A stretch of DNA of 64,000 bases, from positions 1,054,001 to 1,118,000 of the forward strand of contig JAADJZ010000013.1 of the NCBI GenBank assembly GCA_011032825.1, given 5' to 3'. The stretch comes from Massariosphaeria phaeospora. Its lineage: Eukaryota; Ascomycota; Dothideomycetes; Pleosporales. Positions 12,701-22,935 of the stretch are shown here, one piece after another. Under the pieces are notes generated by a model that was not told the origin of the DNA, searched no databases, and saw only the letters and a list, made by a program, of their open reading frames with translations. A program made the position numbers and the translations under genes. Numbering within the stretch: the first letter of the stretch is position 1; the number at the start of each line of letters is the position of its first letter.

Positions 12701-14782
12701 AAGACCCCTCTCTCTCACAGGAGTGCCAATTGTCTGTTGCCCGGAAGGCCAAGCCGCAGAGCCGCCTAGGCCAGGTAGACCCCCGAGACCAGGTAGGCCG
12801 GCGAATCCGCGTGCAGGACCAGCACTTGATGTTTGACTGCGATCGCTCGCAGCAGCCTCAAAGGGTGCCGAAGCGCGCCCTAGTCCACCAAAGCCGCCAA
12901 AAGCATGACTGTGTATGCCACCAGGGGCAGAAGGGTCGACCTGGAAACTACCCATGCCTGGGTAATGGGCATTATGAGTATCGGGATCGTCTGTGTCCAC
13001 ATCGTCTTGAGCAGTCCTCTCATGCTCTGGGCTCTGGTACGGATTGGTATCCGTTGGACTCATTGGCTCGTGGCCATCCCCACCACCAGTACCACGAAGG
13101 GGCGTCTGATTGGAATAGTTGTCCCGGCCACTAAAGATGTCACGCATACCAGTGTTATCAGCAGTCATACCAAAAGCCGAAAACCCGCTGTCGTCTCGCT
13201 GGTCCGGTCTAAGGGGAGTTCCGAACGCGCCCAGACTCTGTTGGCGGGGCGGGCTCAGATCTTGTCCGCCTCCCAGAGCAGCACTGCCTGTTCGGAGGTC
13301 ATCGTCAGGAAACGGATCTGTGTCGTTACTCGTGGGTCGATTCGACCGAGCTTCCATCCAGGAAGGTATACGGCCGGGAGGCTCTGACTCGATGACTTTT
13401 CCGAGATTGCTCAAGGACGCCCTCTCTCTCAAACCCTTATCCAAGTCGTCACTGCTACCTTTTCCCATTAAACCTTTGAATCGGCTCTCGCCGCGCACGC
13501 TGCCAAAGCCGGGCTTCTTCTCCGATTGGGGGTTCGTAAAGCTCCCAAAGGAACCCATGGGTGTGAAACCTCCAGGCGGCGCGGCCGCAGACCATGGTAG
13601 AGCGGTAGCGGGCGAGCCGAATGGAGCAGTGGTGGTGCGTTTGAGGCTGCCGGGCGGGCCAGCAAACTCACCTCCACCCTTCTCTTTCTCGCGGTCTTCG
13701 GCGCCCCCGCTGGGACCTTGCTCCTTGTAATCCGTCCGCCGACGCACCAAAGCTGGAGGAGGACTCACGGCGTTGTGTTCATCCCGGGAGAACCTCGACG
13801 ATACTGGGGAAGCCAGCAAATTTGGGGGGAAGGGAAATGCATCGCTGGTGTCGCGACGGCGAGTGCCCGGTCGAGCGCTCGTAGGCGACGACAGGCCGAA
13901 CGTGGCACTGGCACCCTGCGAAGCCGAGGTCTTGCGCAACGACAGGCCTTCTTTGGGTGTGCCATCTTTATTTTGGGTGGGTGGCTTCAGAGGGGAATTG
14001 ACAGACGAAATGAAGTTCTGAGCGAAAAATTATAGTTAGTTTGAACGGAACACACGACTCGAGGCGCGTCTGGATTTACATACCTCCTTCTCATCCTCTG
14101 TCATTTCAGACAGGCTGAGTGGTACTATGCTCCCCTCTTTGTCCCAGCACGAGTCCACTGCGCTGTGCGGATCCCGGCCGAGCTCGTCCTTGCGACCCCA
14201 CGAGGCACCCGCGGTTCCGTTCGAGACGTTAGGCTCCCACGCGCCAACGTAGAGATCTGACAGCCGGTCGCCAAGGTCGTCTGATTCCCGCTGCGCGCGG
14301 AAGAGCTGCAGCAGCTGATCTCTTGAGTAGCGGCCTTCGACCGAGCTACCATTGCGGCCGGACGCGTGAGGTGGCACATAAACGCCTGGATTCATTGAGG
14401 TCGGCACAGGTACAGGTCCGCTGGCATCGCGGGAAGCTAGAGGAGTCGTCGAGCCAGATAGCGTGGTGGCGTGTGAGGATCGACGAAATGTTTGCGAGGT
14501 ACCGTTCGGGCGACGGGGCCTAGCAACGTCAGAATGGTGCCAATTGCAATCCGGCGCCGCCATGGCCGGAGTGGGCGATAGAGCTAGCGGGGAGAGATAT
14601 ATTGGATAATGTGCGGGGGAAACACGAGTGCAAGATAGCTATGGGGGACGTGGGATGGGTGCGCGGTACGAAAGGGTATGTGGTACTACGGGCTGCTGTA
14701 CTTACCAGTCGCCGCCGGCTTCTGGCCGTGATGAGCTGGCGCTGTTTCCCGCAGCCGCTGCAGAGGCGAAAGTAGGGGCCAT
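9717..14782 (-). CDS. GYF-domain protein (Smy2/Syh1-like)
   Basis: Exons 14706-14782, 14084-14519, 10102-14017 and 9717-10039 give 1,583 residues. The first exon starts MAPTFASAAAAGN and its donor GTAAGT joins an acceptor at 14520, reading GGDW|PRRPNGTSQTFRR. The ATG at 14563 of the longest ORF lies inside the intron. The GYF domain is at about residues 800-860 (WIYRDPSG, QGPFNGLEMHDWYKAGFF). It binds proline-rich ligands. The flanks are low-complexity Gly/Pro/Ser/Gln. A Lys/Glu/Ala-rich helix (about 1330-1400) and a polyglutamine run of eight near the C terminus follow, with a basic end (KKKGAKR). Yeast Smy2/Syh1 act in translational repression and ribosome-associated mRNA quality control. 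A similar role here is inferred. Confidence 0.88.
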
Positions 14783-16533
14783 GGTCTTGGTCTTGGTCGA
14801 GGAAGGGGCGATTAAGCAGAGCCGCCGTGTGGGGTGGGGTGGAGTGGGGGGAGTGGTGTGGTTGCGGCTGCAGTGTGCTGGGCGCCAGAGAAGTTTTGGC
14901 TGGCGGCGGAAGCAGCAGCGGTGGATGGATACAGGTTGTCGAGGGCGGCGGGCGGCGGGCTGAGGGTGCAGCTGGAGTCGTGTGAGTGGTGCGCGGGGGA
15001 GATTGCAGCACACGTGCGCGAGTTGTACAGGGCAAATGGAAGATTATGGCTGTGTCCAGAGTCGAGATGGCGACGGAGAGGGAGAGCTCCCAGGGCTGGT
15101 TTGCCGCAAAAACAACTAGCCGAGGTCACGTGCCGGTGCGCACCCCGGCCATTTTGTGCGCCAGCCCCTCGCATTTCACGCCGCCACAGCTCCAACAACG
15201 CGTCCCCACGCGCCAACACCAAGGCGAAAATTCTCTGCTCCGTCCCGGATCGGAACCACTATCTGCACAGAAGACGCTCGTTCTAGCAGAGGCGTGGCGC
15301 TTTCCCCGCTTGTGCGACGCGGGAATAGAGGCCAGCTATGAATATCCCGGACTTCTTGCGGACACGCGCATGAACACCTCGTCTCGAACGCGTCGTGGAG
15401 TAATGCTGCCCCTATCCATCCATTACTGATCGGTCCCGACCCGAGCATACACCGCACTAGCTTTGTGGACACATCATGACTCCGGCCTTGGAGCCACAAC
15501 CAGTTCCTCTACCCAAACCGCCTGCCGATCCTCGGGAGTCTACTGAATATCATGTCGATATCGGATCGACAATGACTGATCCCAGAACTACGTATAGACA
15601 ATCTGCTGGCACCCAGCACGCATACATGCCTGCTTGTGCTGATGTCCAGGTTTGCTGTTCTATTTTTACAGCCCATGTCTCCACTACTTGAAGCTACATA
15701 GTCTTCAGTAACCCTATCCTCTATACGGAGCATATGGACATCTTCCTATGTTCTACTATCGTTTCAATTCAATAGTCGGAACTGCCTCGCCCCTTCTTGT
15801 CGGCGTCTCTGGACATGTTTGCCCTGTACAAGCAGTCCGCCAAGCGTCCACAACATTGGTTCGTTTGCTATGCCACCCTTTCATGTTTGCTCTGGAAGAG
15901 ATGATATACGTGTGCGGGAGCAGATCGACCAATTGCCTGTCCCGTATCCGAGCTTTAAACACACTTCACTGCGGGCAATTTTCCGGAATCGTTACGGCTC
16001 CAAAATAGCGACTGTCGTATTCGAGCGTCATGCTGCCATTCATACATCGGCACACGTCGTCCAAAGCACGCCAGCGATCAGCGGCGTCTGTGGCGAATCA
16101 GCTGCTGTGGCACTTGACTCGCACTGGTGACCAAGATGCATCTGTATAAAGGAGATCTTGCAGCCTGTTGCTGTATAGAGTCCAGTTTTACCATGCGTGT
16201 AACAGAGCGTTCGACATCCAACAAATCGCCCCTCCCAGCGCTCTACACAGTTTGCTACTTGTACCACTGGCTTGCTCCGCACCTACTACGCTCCATTGCT
16301 GCCGATTAACGTCTTCAAGTGCCGTCACGCGCTGCACATCGACGGCGTTCGGCACGCCCTATCCTTTTCTCACTTTGACGTACCGTCACTTCGTTACGAG
16401 GATCTTCACTTCAACACACCCCACAGCTCGAATATCTACTTATCTACACACTGCCCACAGTCTCATGCTCCTTCGAGTAGGACTAACCCTACTTCATTTA
16501 CTCCACTTTTAGACTTTGCTCCGACTTCACATA
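14783..16533. other. Intergenic spacer between GYF gene and Gly/Met-rich gene
   Basis: About 1.75 kb between two divergent start codons. No gene or RNA was recognised. A TATAAA-like string occurs near 16143-16148, about 390 bp before the next start codon. Confidence 0.5.
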
Positions 16534-17343
16534 ATGAGTCTCGTATCTCCAATGGGGGGAATGTTCGGTCGCGGTGTATCATCTCGACATCGCCAACCGT
16601 ACTGGAAAGACGGATATGCCAGCGGTGGCGATAACCAACGCCGCCTCCGCGACAGAGTCATAGGAGAGCAACGTGCGAGACAAATGCGACGAGCCCCAAA
16701 TTTTGCTTCCTCGTTCGGTTCCAGCATGCGCGGTCATAGGAGTCCTCAAATGCACGGTTTCCAACGCGGAGGCATGAACCATTACATGCCCGGCTACCCG
16801 CGACGGTCACCCTACCACTCCCCGATGAGTCCAGGGTACCTACCTCGAGGACCGGCTCGCCGACCTATGTCGTTCGCTCGGCCTAGGAACACCTTCGGTA
16901 TGGGCGCTTTTGGTATGGGTGGCGGCCGTCGCGGCTTTCAGCCTCGTGCGCGCGGGTATCCGCCCAGGCCGGGCTTCGGGCGACAGGCGTATCAGTCTGC
17001 GTACGACTACGACGACTCAGACGAGTACGATGAATTAGATGATGACGATGGCGGACTCATGGGTATGGGTCGTATGGGGGGTATGGGAGGAATGGGAGGA
17101 ATGAGGGGTATGGGTATGGGTATGGGCGGCATGGGTGGTATGGGTGGTATGGGTATGGGACACGGCTGGGACGACTATTCTGGTGCTGGCGGCCACGGCT
17201 TCTCCTCTATGCGGCAACAAGCTTACCCCCGCTACGACACCGAGGACTACGATGACGACGACGACGGCTACTACTCCGATATGGACGGAGGCGACGACGA
17301 CTTGGAATACGACTACCCCTCCACCTACTCAAGGCAGTGGTAA
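16534..17343 (+). CDS. Gly/Met/Arg-rich protein with acidic tail, unrecognised
   Basis: A single-exon frame of 269 residues starts at the ATG of MSLVSPMGG. The six codons before it are open but lack an ATG. Residues 1-150 are basic and rich in Arg, Gly, Pro and Met (repeated RG/RR). About 155-180 is an acidic Tyr/Asp patch (YDYDDSDEYDELDDDD). About 180-215 is a tandem MGGMGG array encoded by a repeated GGTATGGGT-type unit. The C-terminal 50 residues are again acidic and Tyr-rich and end SRQW. I recognise no domain. The composition (RG-rich, then acidic) resembles low-complexity RNA- or chaperone-associated proteins, but that is only an analogy. Clean frame retention across the repeat supports a real gene. 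Confidence 0.65.
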   Translation: MSLVSPMGGMFGRGVSSRHRQPYWKDGYASGGDNQRRLRDRVIGEQRARQMRRAPNFASSFGSSMRGHRSPQMHGFQRGGMNHYMPGYPRRSPYHSPMSPGYLPRGPARRPMSFARPRNTFGMGAFGMGGGRRGFQPRARGYPPRPGFGRQAYQSAYDYDDSDEYDELDDDDGGLMGMGRMGGMGGMGGMRGMGMGMGGMGGMGGMGMGHGWDDYSGAGGHGFSSMRQQAYPRYDTEDYDDDDDGYYSDMDGGDDDLEYDYPSTYSRQW

Positions 17344-18452
17344 TACAATAAGACAGACAGCACAGCACAGCACAGCACATTCGCTTCTTCCCTAGGTCCT
17401 CGACCGAGTAGATAACTACATTCTTGCTGTCGCTATGTTCTCCTCTTCCTTTCTTTCACATACACACACAACGACCAAACGCACCACCACATAACCAGCA
17501 TCGGTATTCTCTAGGCGTTGCATTCCCTTTCATTAATTTTCGTGTTTCTTCGATTTTCTCAAGATATCCAGCGGAGCGGAGCGGGGCGGGAAACGCGACA
17601 AGTTTTCTCTTCTTTTTTTCTTCTTCTCCAGCCTTCTTCAACAGTACATAGATACGGTCGTTCCGGTTCGGTTCGGTCGGTCCCTATCGTTTTTCGTACG
17701 TACATTAATTATATTTATTGATTATCTCATCTCATCCTGGTGCACACACCCACCCACGAACGAGCACAGCAAGCACGCACGCACGCATAAAGATAAGCTC
17801 GTTGCGCTTATTCATTCGGCTATTAGGGTTCTTCTGATAATTATGTGCTACCTTGTGTAGGTATCACTTCTTCACACAGGAAAAATGATGTCTTTACCAG
17901 CTGCGCGGACCTGACCTGACTTGCAATGCGTTCTTGCTTCCTGCTTTCTTACATCTTCTTTCTGTCCGTGTCCTTGTGGCTATGACTAGAAACATACATG
18001 CATATTTCGCGAGTCTTTCTACCCCCCTGCCTCACCCCCTACTCCCTTACCCCTACTCCCCTACCCTGCCCATCCCTAACCCCCATACACGCCACACACT
18101 CCGGCGGCCACACCTCCTTCTCCCACAGCCGCGCACACGCCACACTGCGCGGAAACCGGTCGTTATTTCGGGTTCTGGGGAGTTGGTGTGCAGGGGTGTG
18201 CTGCAGCTGGTACGCGACGGACAGATGGCATGGCAGAAATAGCGTTTCGCCGTGCAGGGGCGAGCAGGTGTAGGTGTAGGTTAGGAGGAGGCACATTGGT
18301 GAGCGTTGGGGGGGCTGGTGGTGGGAGTGGAGTGGGAGAGGGGAAGGGAGGAGTGTATGCGGATATATCCTGCAGGCCGAGATCAAACGTTTTCTGGTGG
18401 GAGACGCTTTTGTAGTGGCCCAGAGGAGCTCTGTAGCTAGAAACCAGACTGG

Positions 18453-18487
18453 ACTGAACGGAACTAAACTGAACTGAACTGAACTGG
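18453..18487. repeat. AACTG pentamer array
   Basis: Imperfect tandem copies of a 5-bp unit (CTGAA/AACTG). Related short arrays recur elsewhere in the window. Confidence 0.75.
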
Positions 18488-18690
18488 AAACCGGAAGAAA
18501 GGCGTGTGAAGCTCAACTCCGCCCAGCTCAACTCGCCACGCGCTTAGGGTAGTAAGGTTTGTAGCCTGGTTCTGTTTGTTGCTGCGTGGCAATATATCGT
18601 ATCGTATCTATCGTACGTACTTTGGCAGGATAGAACCGAACCGAAATAACGCTCTTCGTGCTATATAATTTATATGTATATCGGCCGCAA

Positions 18691-18715
18691 ACTGAACTGA
18701 ACTGAACTGAACTGG
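18691..18715. repeat. AACTG pentamer array
   Basis: Five consecutive copies of ACTGA, ending in ACTGG. Confidence 0.8.
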
Positions 18716-19780
18716 TGATGCGACCCGACCGACGCCCAACGAACGTGCAGCAAGGTAACCCACCCGCACCGCACACGTTCTTCCTACTTACAACCTTTCA
18801 AACCGCCATCCCACCCCATCCCATTACTCACTCCCCACCTCGTCTTCCAACCTGCCCTTCCCTCCGCCCTCCCTCTCCTCATCCACACCCCACCCCATAC
18901 AACCCCCCTCCTTCCCCCATAGGCAGTCCCCCACCACGCACTCCGTCCCTTCTGTACTACCTTACACCCTTCAGCCACCCGCTCCCCGCCCAGGCAATCA
19001 ATAGCCCCTCCCCTCCCCATCGAACGGGTGCGCCGCGCCAGCTTAGTCAGTACCTAACCTAACCCCCAAACGGCACTCTATCCGTCCGGTGTTTGGCAAA
19101 CGCGCTGAACCGAACGGAACCAAATGGACGGAAACGAACCGCCCTAAGCGGGCGATCGACGGGAAAGAAAAAGTGATGTGGATGGGAGTGGGAATCGGGG
19201 GGTCTTTGTAAGGTGGGTGGGTGGATGGGGAATGGGGAGCAAACAGAACAGTGCGCTGGCTGGCTGGTGGATGGATCGAGATGAGATGCGAGATGAGATG
19301 CGAGATGCGAGCTAATGATGGCGGGTGTTGGTGATTGCGTAGCGCGTTTGCACGTACGTGCTACAGTTCGTTCGTTTGTGGTCTGTGTGAGGTAGCTAGC
19401 TAGCGATGGCATAGAATAATCGGCGATGTCGATCCGAGGGGAGCTGAGCTGATCTAGGACAGCACGCATGCTCGAACAAATGAGCCAGTCCCATACATTA
19501 GATCGTTGGTATGTCTCAGTTGAGCGTTGGAATCCGTTCCCTCAAGATCGAGCGTGCGTGTGGAGTGGGATACGTTGAGTAGCGCAGCGTAGCGACTTCC
19601 GACGTTCGACTAACCGACTGGACGCGCATTCGACATGCTTAAACCACTCCGGTACTCCACGCAGAACAGCCGTTGTGCGGGCATTCGTCGTCCGTCATGG
19701 TCGTCCTCATCGTGACTGACGTTGATATACCTACTGCATCCTGCTGTCCATCGAGCGTTGGCCAGTAAGCGGGATATCAA

Positions 19781-19809
19781 ACCGAACCGAACCGAACCGA
19801 ACTGAACTG
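19781..19809. repeat. AACCG/AACTG pentamer array
   Basis: Four copies of ACCGA followed by two of ACTGA, that is, the same unit with a C/T change. Confidence 0.8.
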
Positions 19810-20299
19810 CGAAGCAGCGAGAAACTCGCCCTTGAACTCGCCATCTTCAAGCCTCCCATAACCCCGAACCCATACCTACCGCTCCCCCCTACCACCCAGC
19901 CCAGCTCAGCCCAGCCCGCAAAAACCGCTACCCCTCATCCTCTTTCTCCACCCAGCCCGCAACAACAACCGCCACCTACCACACTACGCACTACCAGCCC
20001 TCTTTGTACATGCTTCCCAAAACCCCTCACCCCCCTCACCCACCCAACCTCCGCCCAACCCCCGCATCTACCACAACGCAGTAACGCAGCACACAAGCAC
20101 AACCCACGCACCCCAACGCAGAAAAGCCCCCGTCGCACTTGTTACAAACGCGTCCCAAAAAAGGCTCAAGAACCCCAAAAAGGGCGAGTAGGCCGGATCG
20201 GGAGCTAGTTCTGTGGTAGCGATGATTGCGTTGTGATAACATTGGTGCGTAGGAGGAGGAGAGGCTAGCGGCGAGGTAGTCGTGCGGATGGCAGGGTGG

Positions 20300-20307
20300 T
20301 ATAAAAA
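20300..20307 (+). promoter_or_regulatory. TATA box candidate of the secreted peptide gene
   Basis: TATAAAAA lies about 170 bp before the start codon at 20472, immediately before a pentamer-repeat patch. It is the only good TATA-like string close to this gene. Confidence 0.4.
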
Positions 20308-20471
20308 CGGAACTGGGTTGAACTGAACTGATGGACTGAACGGAACTGAGCCAGATTGATGGGGTGTAGACTTCTGTAACTCACCTCGCCCAGCTTCCAG
20401 ATCCGCCCAAAGCCAAACCCAACCCAACCCAACCCGCTATCTCTTCACGCCCCTTTCCCCGCGCACCGACG

Positions 20472-20795
20472 ATGAAGCTCCTCACCATCCCCCTCACTCT
20501 GTTCTCCATCTCGCCACTTCTTACCCCCGCCTTCGCGCTCGCGCTCGCACTTGATCCCGCCTCACCAGCACCAACCTGTCTAGCCCGCTACGGTAAGCAC
20601 ACCCCCTTCCACGCCCCCTTCCACTCCCTCTCCCCTCTCTTATCCTACCCTCCATTCCCCTCAACCCCTCTAACCCCCCCAGAAAACTGCTACGCCGCCG
20701 GCAAACACCTCGGCCCCTGCTGTGCCGAATACCTGTGCATAGCGAACAAATGCCGGCCGTTCCGCGGACAGTGGGGAACAACACCAGAGGGATAG
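20472..20795 (+). CDS. Small secreted cysteine-rich (knottin-like) peptide
   Basis: Exons 20472-20592 and 20683-20795 give 77 residues. The intron (GTAAGC...CAG, 90 nt) restores ARY|ENCYAAGK in phase. Residues 1 to about 24 are a clear signal peptide (Lys at position 3, hydrophobic core, AFALA cut region). The mature part has six cysteines spaced C-x6-C-x9-CC-x4-C-x4-C, the order expected of an inhibitor-cystine-knot fold, and ends in a basic, Trp-containing tail. Small secreted cysteine-rich proteins of fungi are often apoplastic effectors or antimicrobial peptides. Which applies here cannot be said. It is isolated in a repeat-rich spacer with a TATA-like element upstream, a common setting for effector-like genes. 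The disulfide pattern is inferred from spacing only. Confidence 0.72.
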   Translation: MKLLTIPLTLFSISPLLTPAFALALALDPASPAPTCLARYGKHTPFHAPFHSLSPLLSYPPFPSTPLTPPENCYAAGKHLGPCCAEYLCIANKCRPFRGQWGTTPEG

Positions 20796-21577
20796 CGTAG
20801 CGTAGCGTTCAGTCTACCTTTACCTAGCCAACCCATGAACAGCAACAGCAATAGCAGCAATACCAACAGCAACGGAAAGACATAGCAAATCTTTACGACA
20901 GTAAAGAGACAGAAAAAGAGAAGAAAAAGAAAAGGAAAGGCTAATGGAGAGTGCGATGAGTGGGGAGTGAACACTTGGCGAACATAGCCGTGAGGCCGAG
21001 CTAGGATACTTGTTAACAGCCGCTTTCGCCGATTTAGCATTTCTCTTTTTCCATTCCTTTTCGTCCATGGCTTCAAGGTGTCCTGTTTGATGGAAAATGC
21101 CATGTAATGTGTTTGATTGAAAAAGTTTTCCTAGGAACGAGGTCCGCACTTGCCTGCGACACTATTGTACATAAGCTGTTCTGCAGATATCATCACTCGA
21201 ACGTATGGAGAAAAAATCACTCACCGATACCAACCCTTTCCGCACTCCGTCTAATACTCATGTATCAATAAAAAAATCTCAAATTAGCTGCAAGTGCTGA
21301 ATAAATCTGGGAAGTGTATCGAATTGGAAAGTGATACCCCATATATATACACACAAGTAGACCAGACGAGAGCACATTCAGATGTCAGACCGCGTCCACA
21401 CCAAAAGAGCTGAGAGATGTATGCTTGCTATACTACTACCGGGCTGAGTGTCAAAAACTGAAATCACTAAATAGACAGGAAAAGTGGCATTAGGAGTAAC
21501 GCCTGGGAATCTATCGTACCAGCTACCATTGATCGTCGTAGTCCAGGTCTCCAAGGCCGAAGTCGTGGAAAGATATT
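20796..21577. other. Convergent 3' spacer
   Basis: About 780 bp between the peptide gene and the 3' end of the OM14-like gene. No gene was recognised. Confidence 0.5.
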
Positions 21578-22341
21578 TTAGTTCTTCGGGGGGTATTTCT
21601 GGAAGAAGTATCTGGGTTGCAGATTAGCATAACGCGCCTCTAGTTAAAACTGTAATCCACTCACTGGCTGACGTAGTAGTCGCCCACAGCGAACAGTCCA
21701 ACCACACCGGCCCAGGCACCCGCAACCTTCCAGGTCAACTCGTCCCGCACGTACTTCCTGTACGCGCCGACACCCACCACGGATGCGAAGATGCCGATTG
21801 TCAAGGCATTGCCGATGAAGACGGGGTTATCCGAGTTCTTCTTGACGTAACGGCCTTCGTCTTTGGCCTTCGACTTGGCCTTCTCTGCCTTCTCCTTCGT
21901 TTTCTGCTTCGCGTGCTCCTTCTCGCGCTTGGCTTCCTCGATGGCCTTCTTGGTCTCTTCTTCGAGTTCGATGCGCTCAGCTTGCGTGTCCGTCTTTATC
22001 GACTGCTGGTCGTAGTCGGAGGGGACGGAGGAAATGTGGGGGGAGTCGACGTCCACGAGGGACGACACGCTGTCGTCTGTCTTTTCGATCTGGGGTGGAG
22101 CCGGGGCGCGACTGCATCGGTTGGATTAGCTTTAGAGCTACTTGAGTTGAGTACGAGCGACTACGATAGGAAGAGCTTCACTTTGCGACAAAGAAAGGCG
22201 TTCAATCAGCATTGGTGCTTGGGGAGGGTCCACTCACGCCTACAACACGGTCAGCACTGTTGCGTCAAGTATTCTATCAGAGTAACCCACTTCTTCGGGG
22301 CTCTGCTTGGGGCCTTTGGCGGCCATATCTGCGTAGGACAT
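21578..22341 (-). CDS. OM14: OM14-like mitochondrial outer-membrane protein with 2-nt microexon
   Basis: Exons 22291-22341, 22238-22239, 21665-22111 and 21578-21611 give 177 residues. The N terminus is MSYADMAAKGPKQSPEE. A Glu/Lys/Ala-rich charged helix occupies about residues 55-100. Three hydrophobic segments follow (NPVFIGNALTIGIFASVVGVG; WKVAGAWAGVVGLFAVGDYYV), and the short last exon adds YFFQKYPPKN, a conserved ending of fungal OM14-family proteins. Yeast OM14 helps dock cytosolic ribosomes and forms a complex with porin. Exon 1 ends in phase 0 and exon 3 needs two extra bases. The only canonical solution found is a GC dinucleotide flanked by TTGTAG and GTGAGT. The family assignment is fairly sure. 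The microexon is a prediction. Confidence 0.75.
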
Positions 22342-22935
22342 GATGTGAGGTAGATGTAGCTTTGCAAAGGTCGTACAGCAAACGTGCAGGTGGAAGTGCG
22401 TGGTCTTGGGGAACAGCAAAGACACGCAGAAAATGGGCGAGCTAGAGCGAGATGGCAGGCGGATCACAGGTTGGGTCGTGTGATGGCGGTGACTGGGTTT
22501 TGGGGTTGGAAGCCGGCCTCACATGCTTGCTGCTCGACGTCCGGCAGAAGCTTAGCGCCACGACGTCATTCTGAGCTGAGCAGTGGTTGGTGCGCGCCCT
22601 CGCTACAGACTTCGCCCTGATAGGTCCACCGTGCAGCATTTCCGCAACTATTCATGGAGATGCTAAAATAATAACATCTAGATTCACATTATACGTTTCT
22701 ACGTTTCTGCTGTCTGATATTGAATGTCTACGTGCAAGAAGATTAGAAGTGGTAAATCCACGTTGATGTTCACAGCGCACCCAAGTGACAGGTAGAACAT
22801 TCGTGCTCAAACATGTATCTATCACAGTGTTATACATTTCCCCATAATAGCAGAGAATCCCCGAGCCTGAAAATGCGACCAAACGCTCCACCAAGCTCCA
22901 CAGATGCCACACACAAAGAGACTACTTTATACAGC
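22342..22935. other. Spacer between OM14-like gene and MIA40
   Basis: About 590 bp between two tandem minus-strand genes. No gene was recognised. It holds the MIA40 3' end and the OM14-like promoter. Confidence 0.5.

Larger units (their letters stand above)
17344..20471. other. 3.1-kb low-complexity spacer with pentamer arrays
   Basis: No gene was recognised. It is rich in pyrimidine- or purine-biased strands, C-rich tracts (about 18020-18110, 18790-18990, 19860-20060) and several short arrays of the pentamer AACTG/AACCG (18453-18487, 18691-18715, 19781-19809, 20305-20345). ORFs inside it are proline-rich readings of the C tracts. Confidence 0.6.

Noticed and set aside
14084..14563. GYF protein start at MAAPDCNW
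   Set aside because: An upstream exon with a better splice join gives the family-typical N terminus. This ATG then falls in the intron.
17000..17160. GGTATGGGT repeat as a telomere-like or satellite tract
   Set aside because: The repeat stays in frame within a clean ORF and encodes MGG units, so it is coding.
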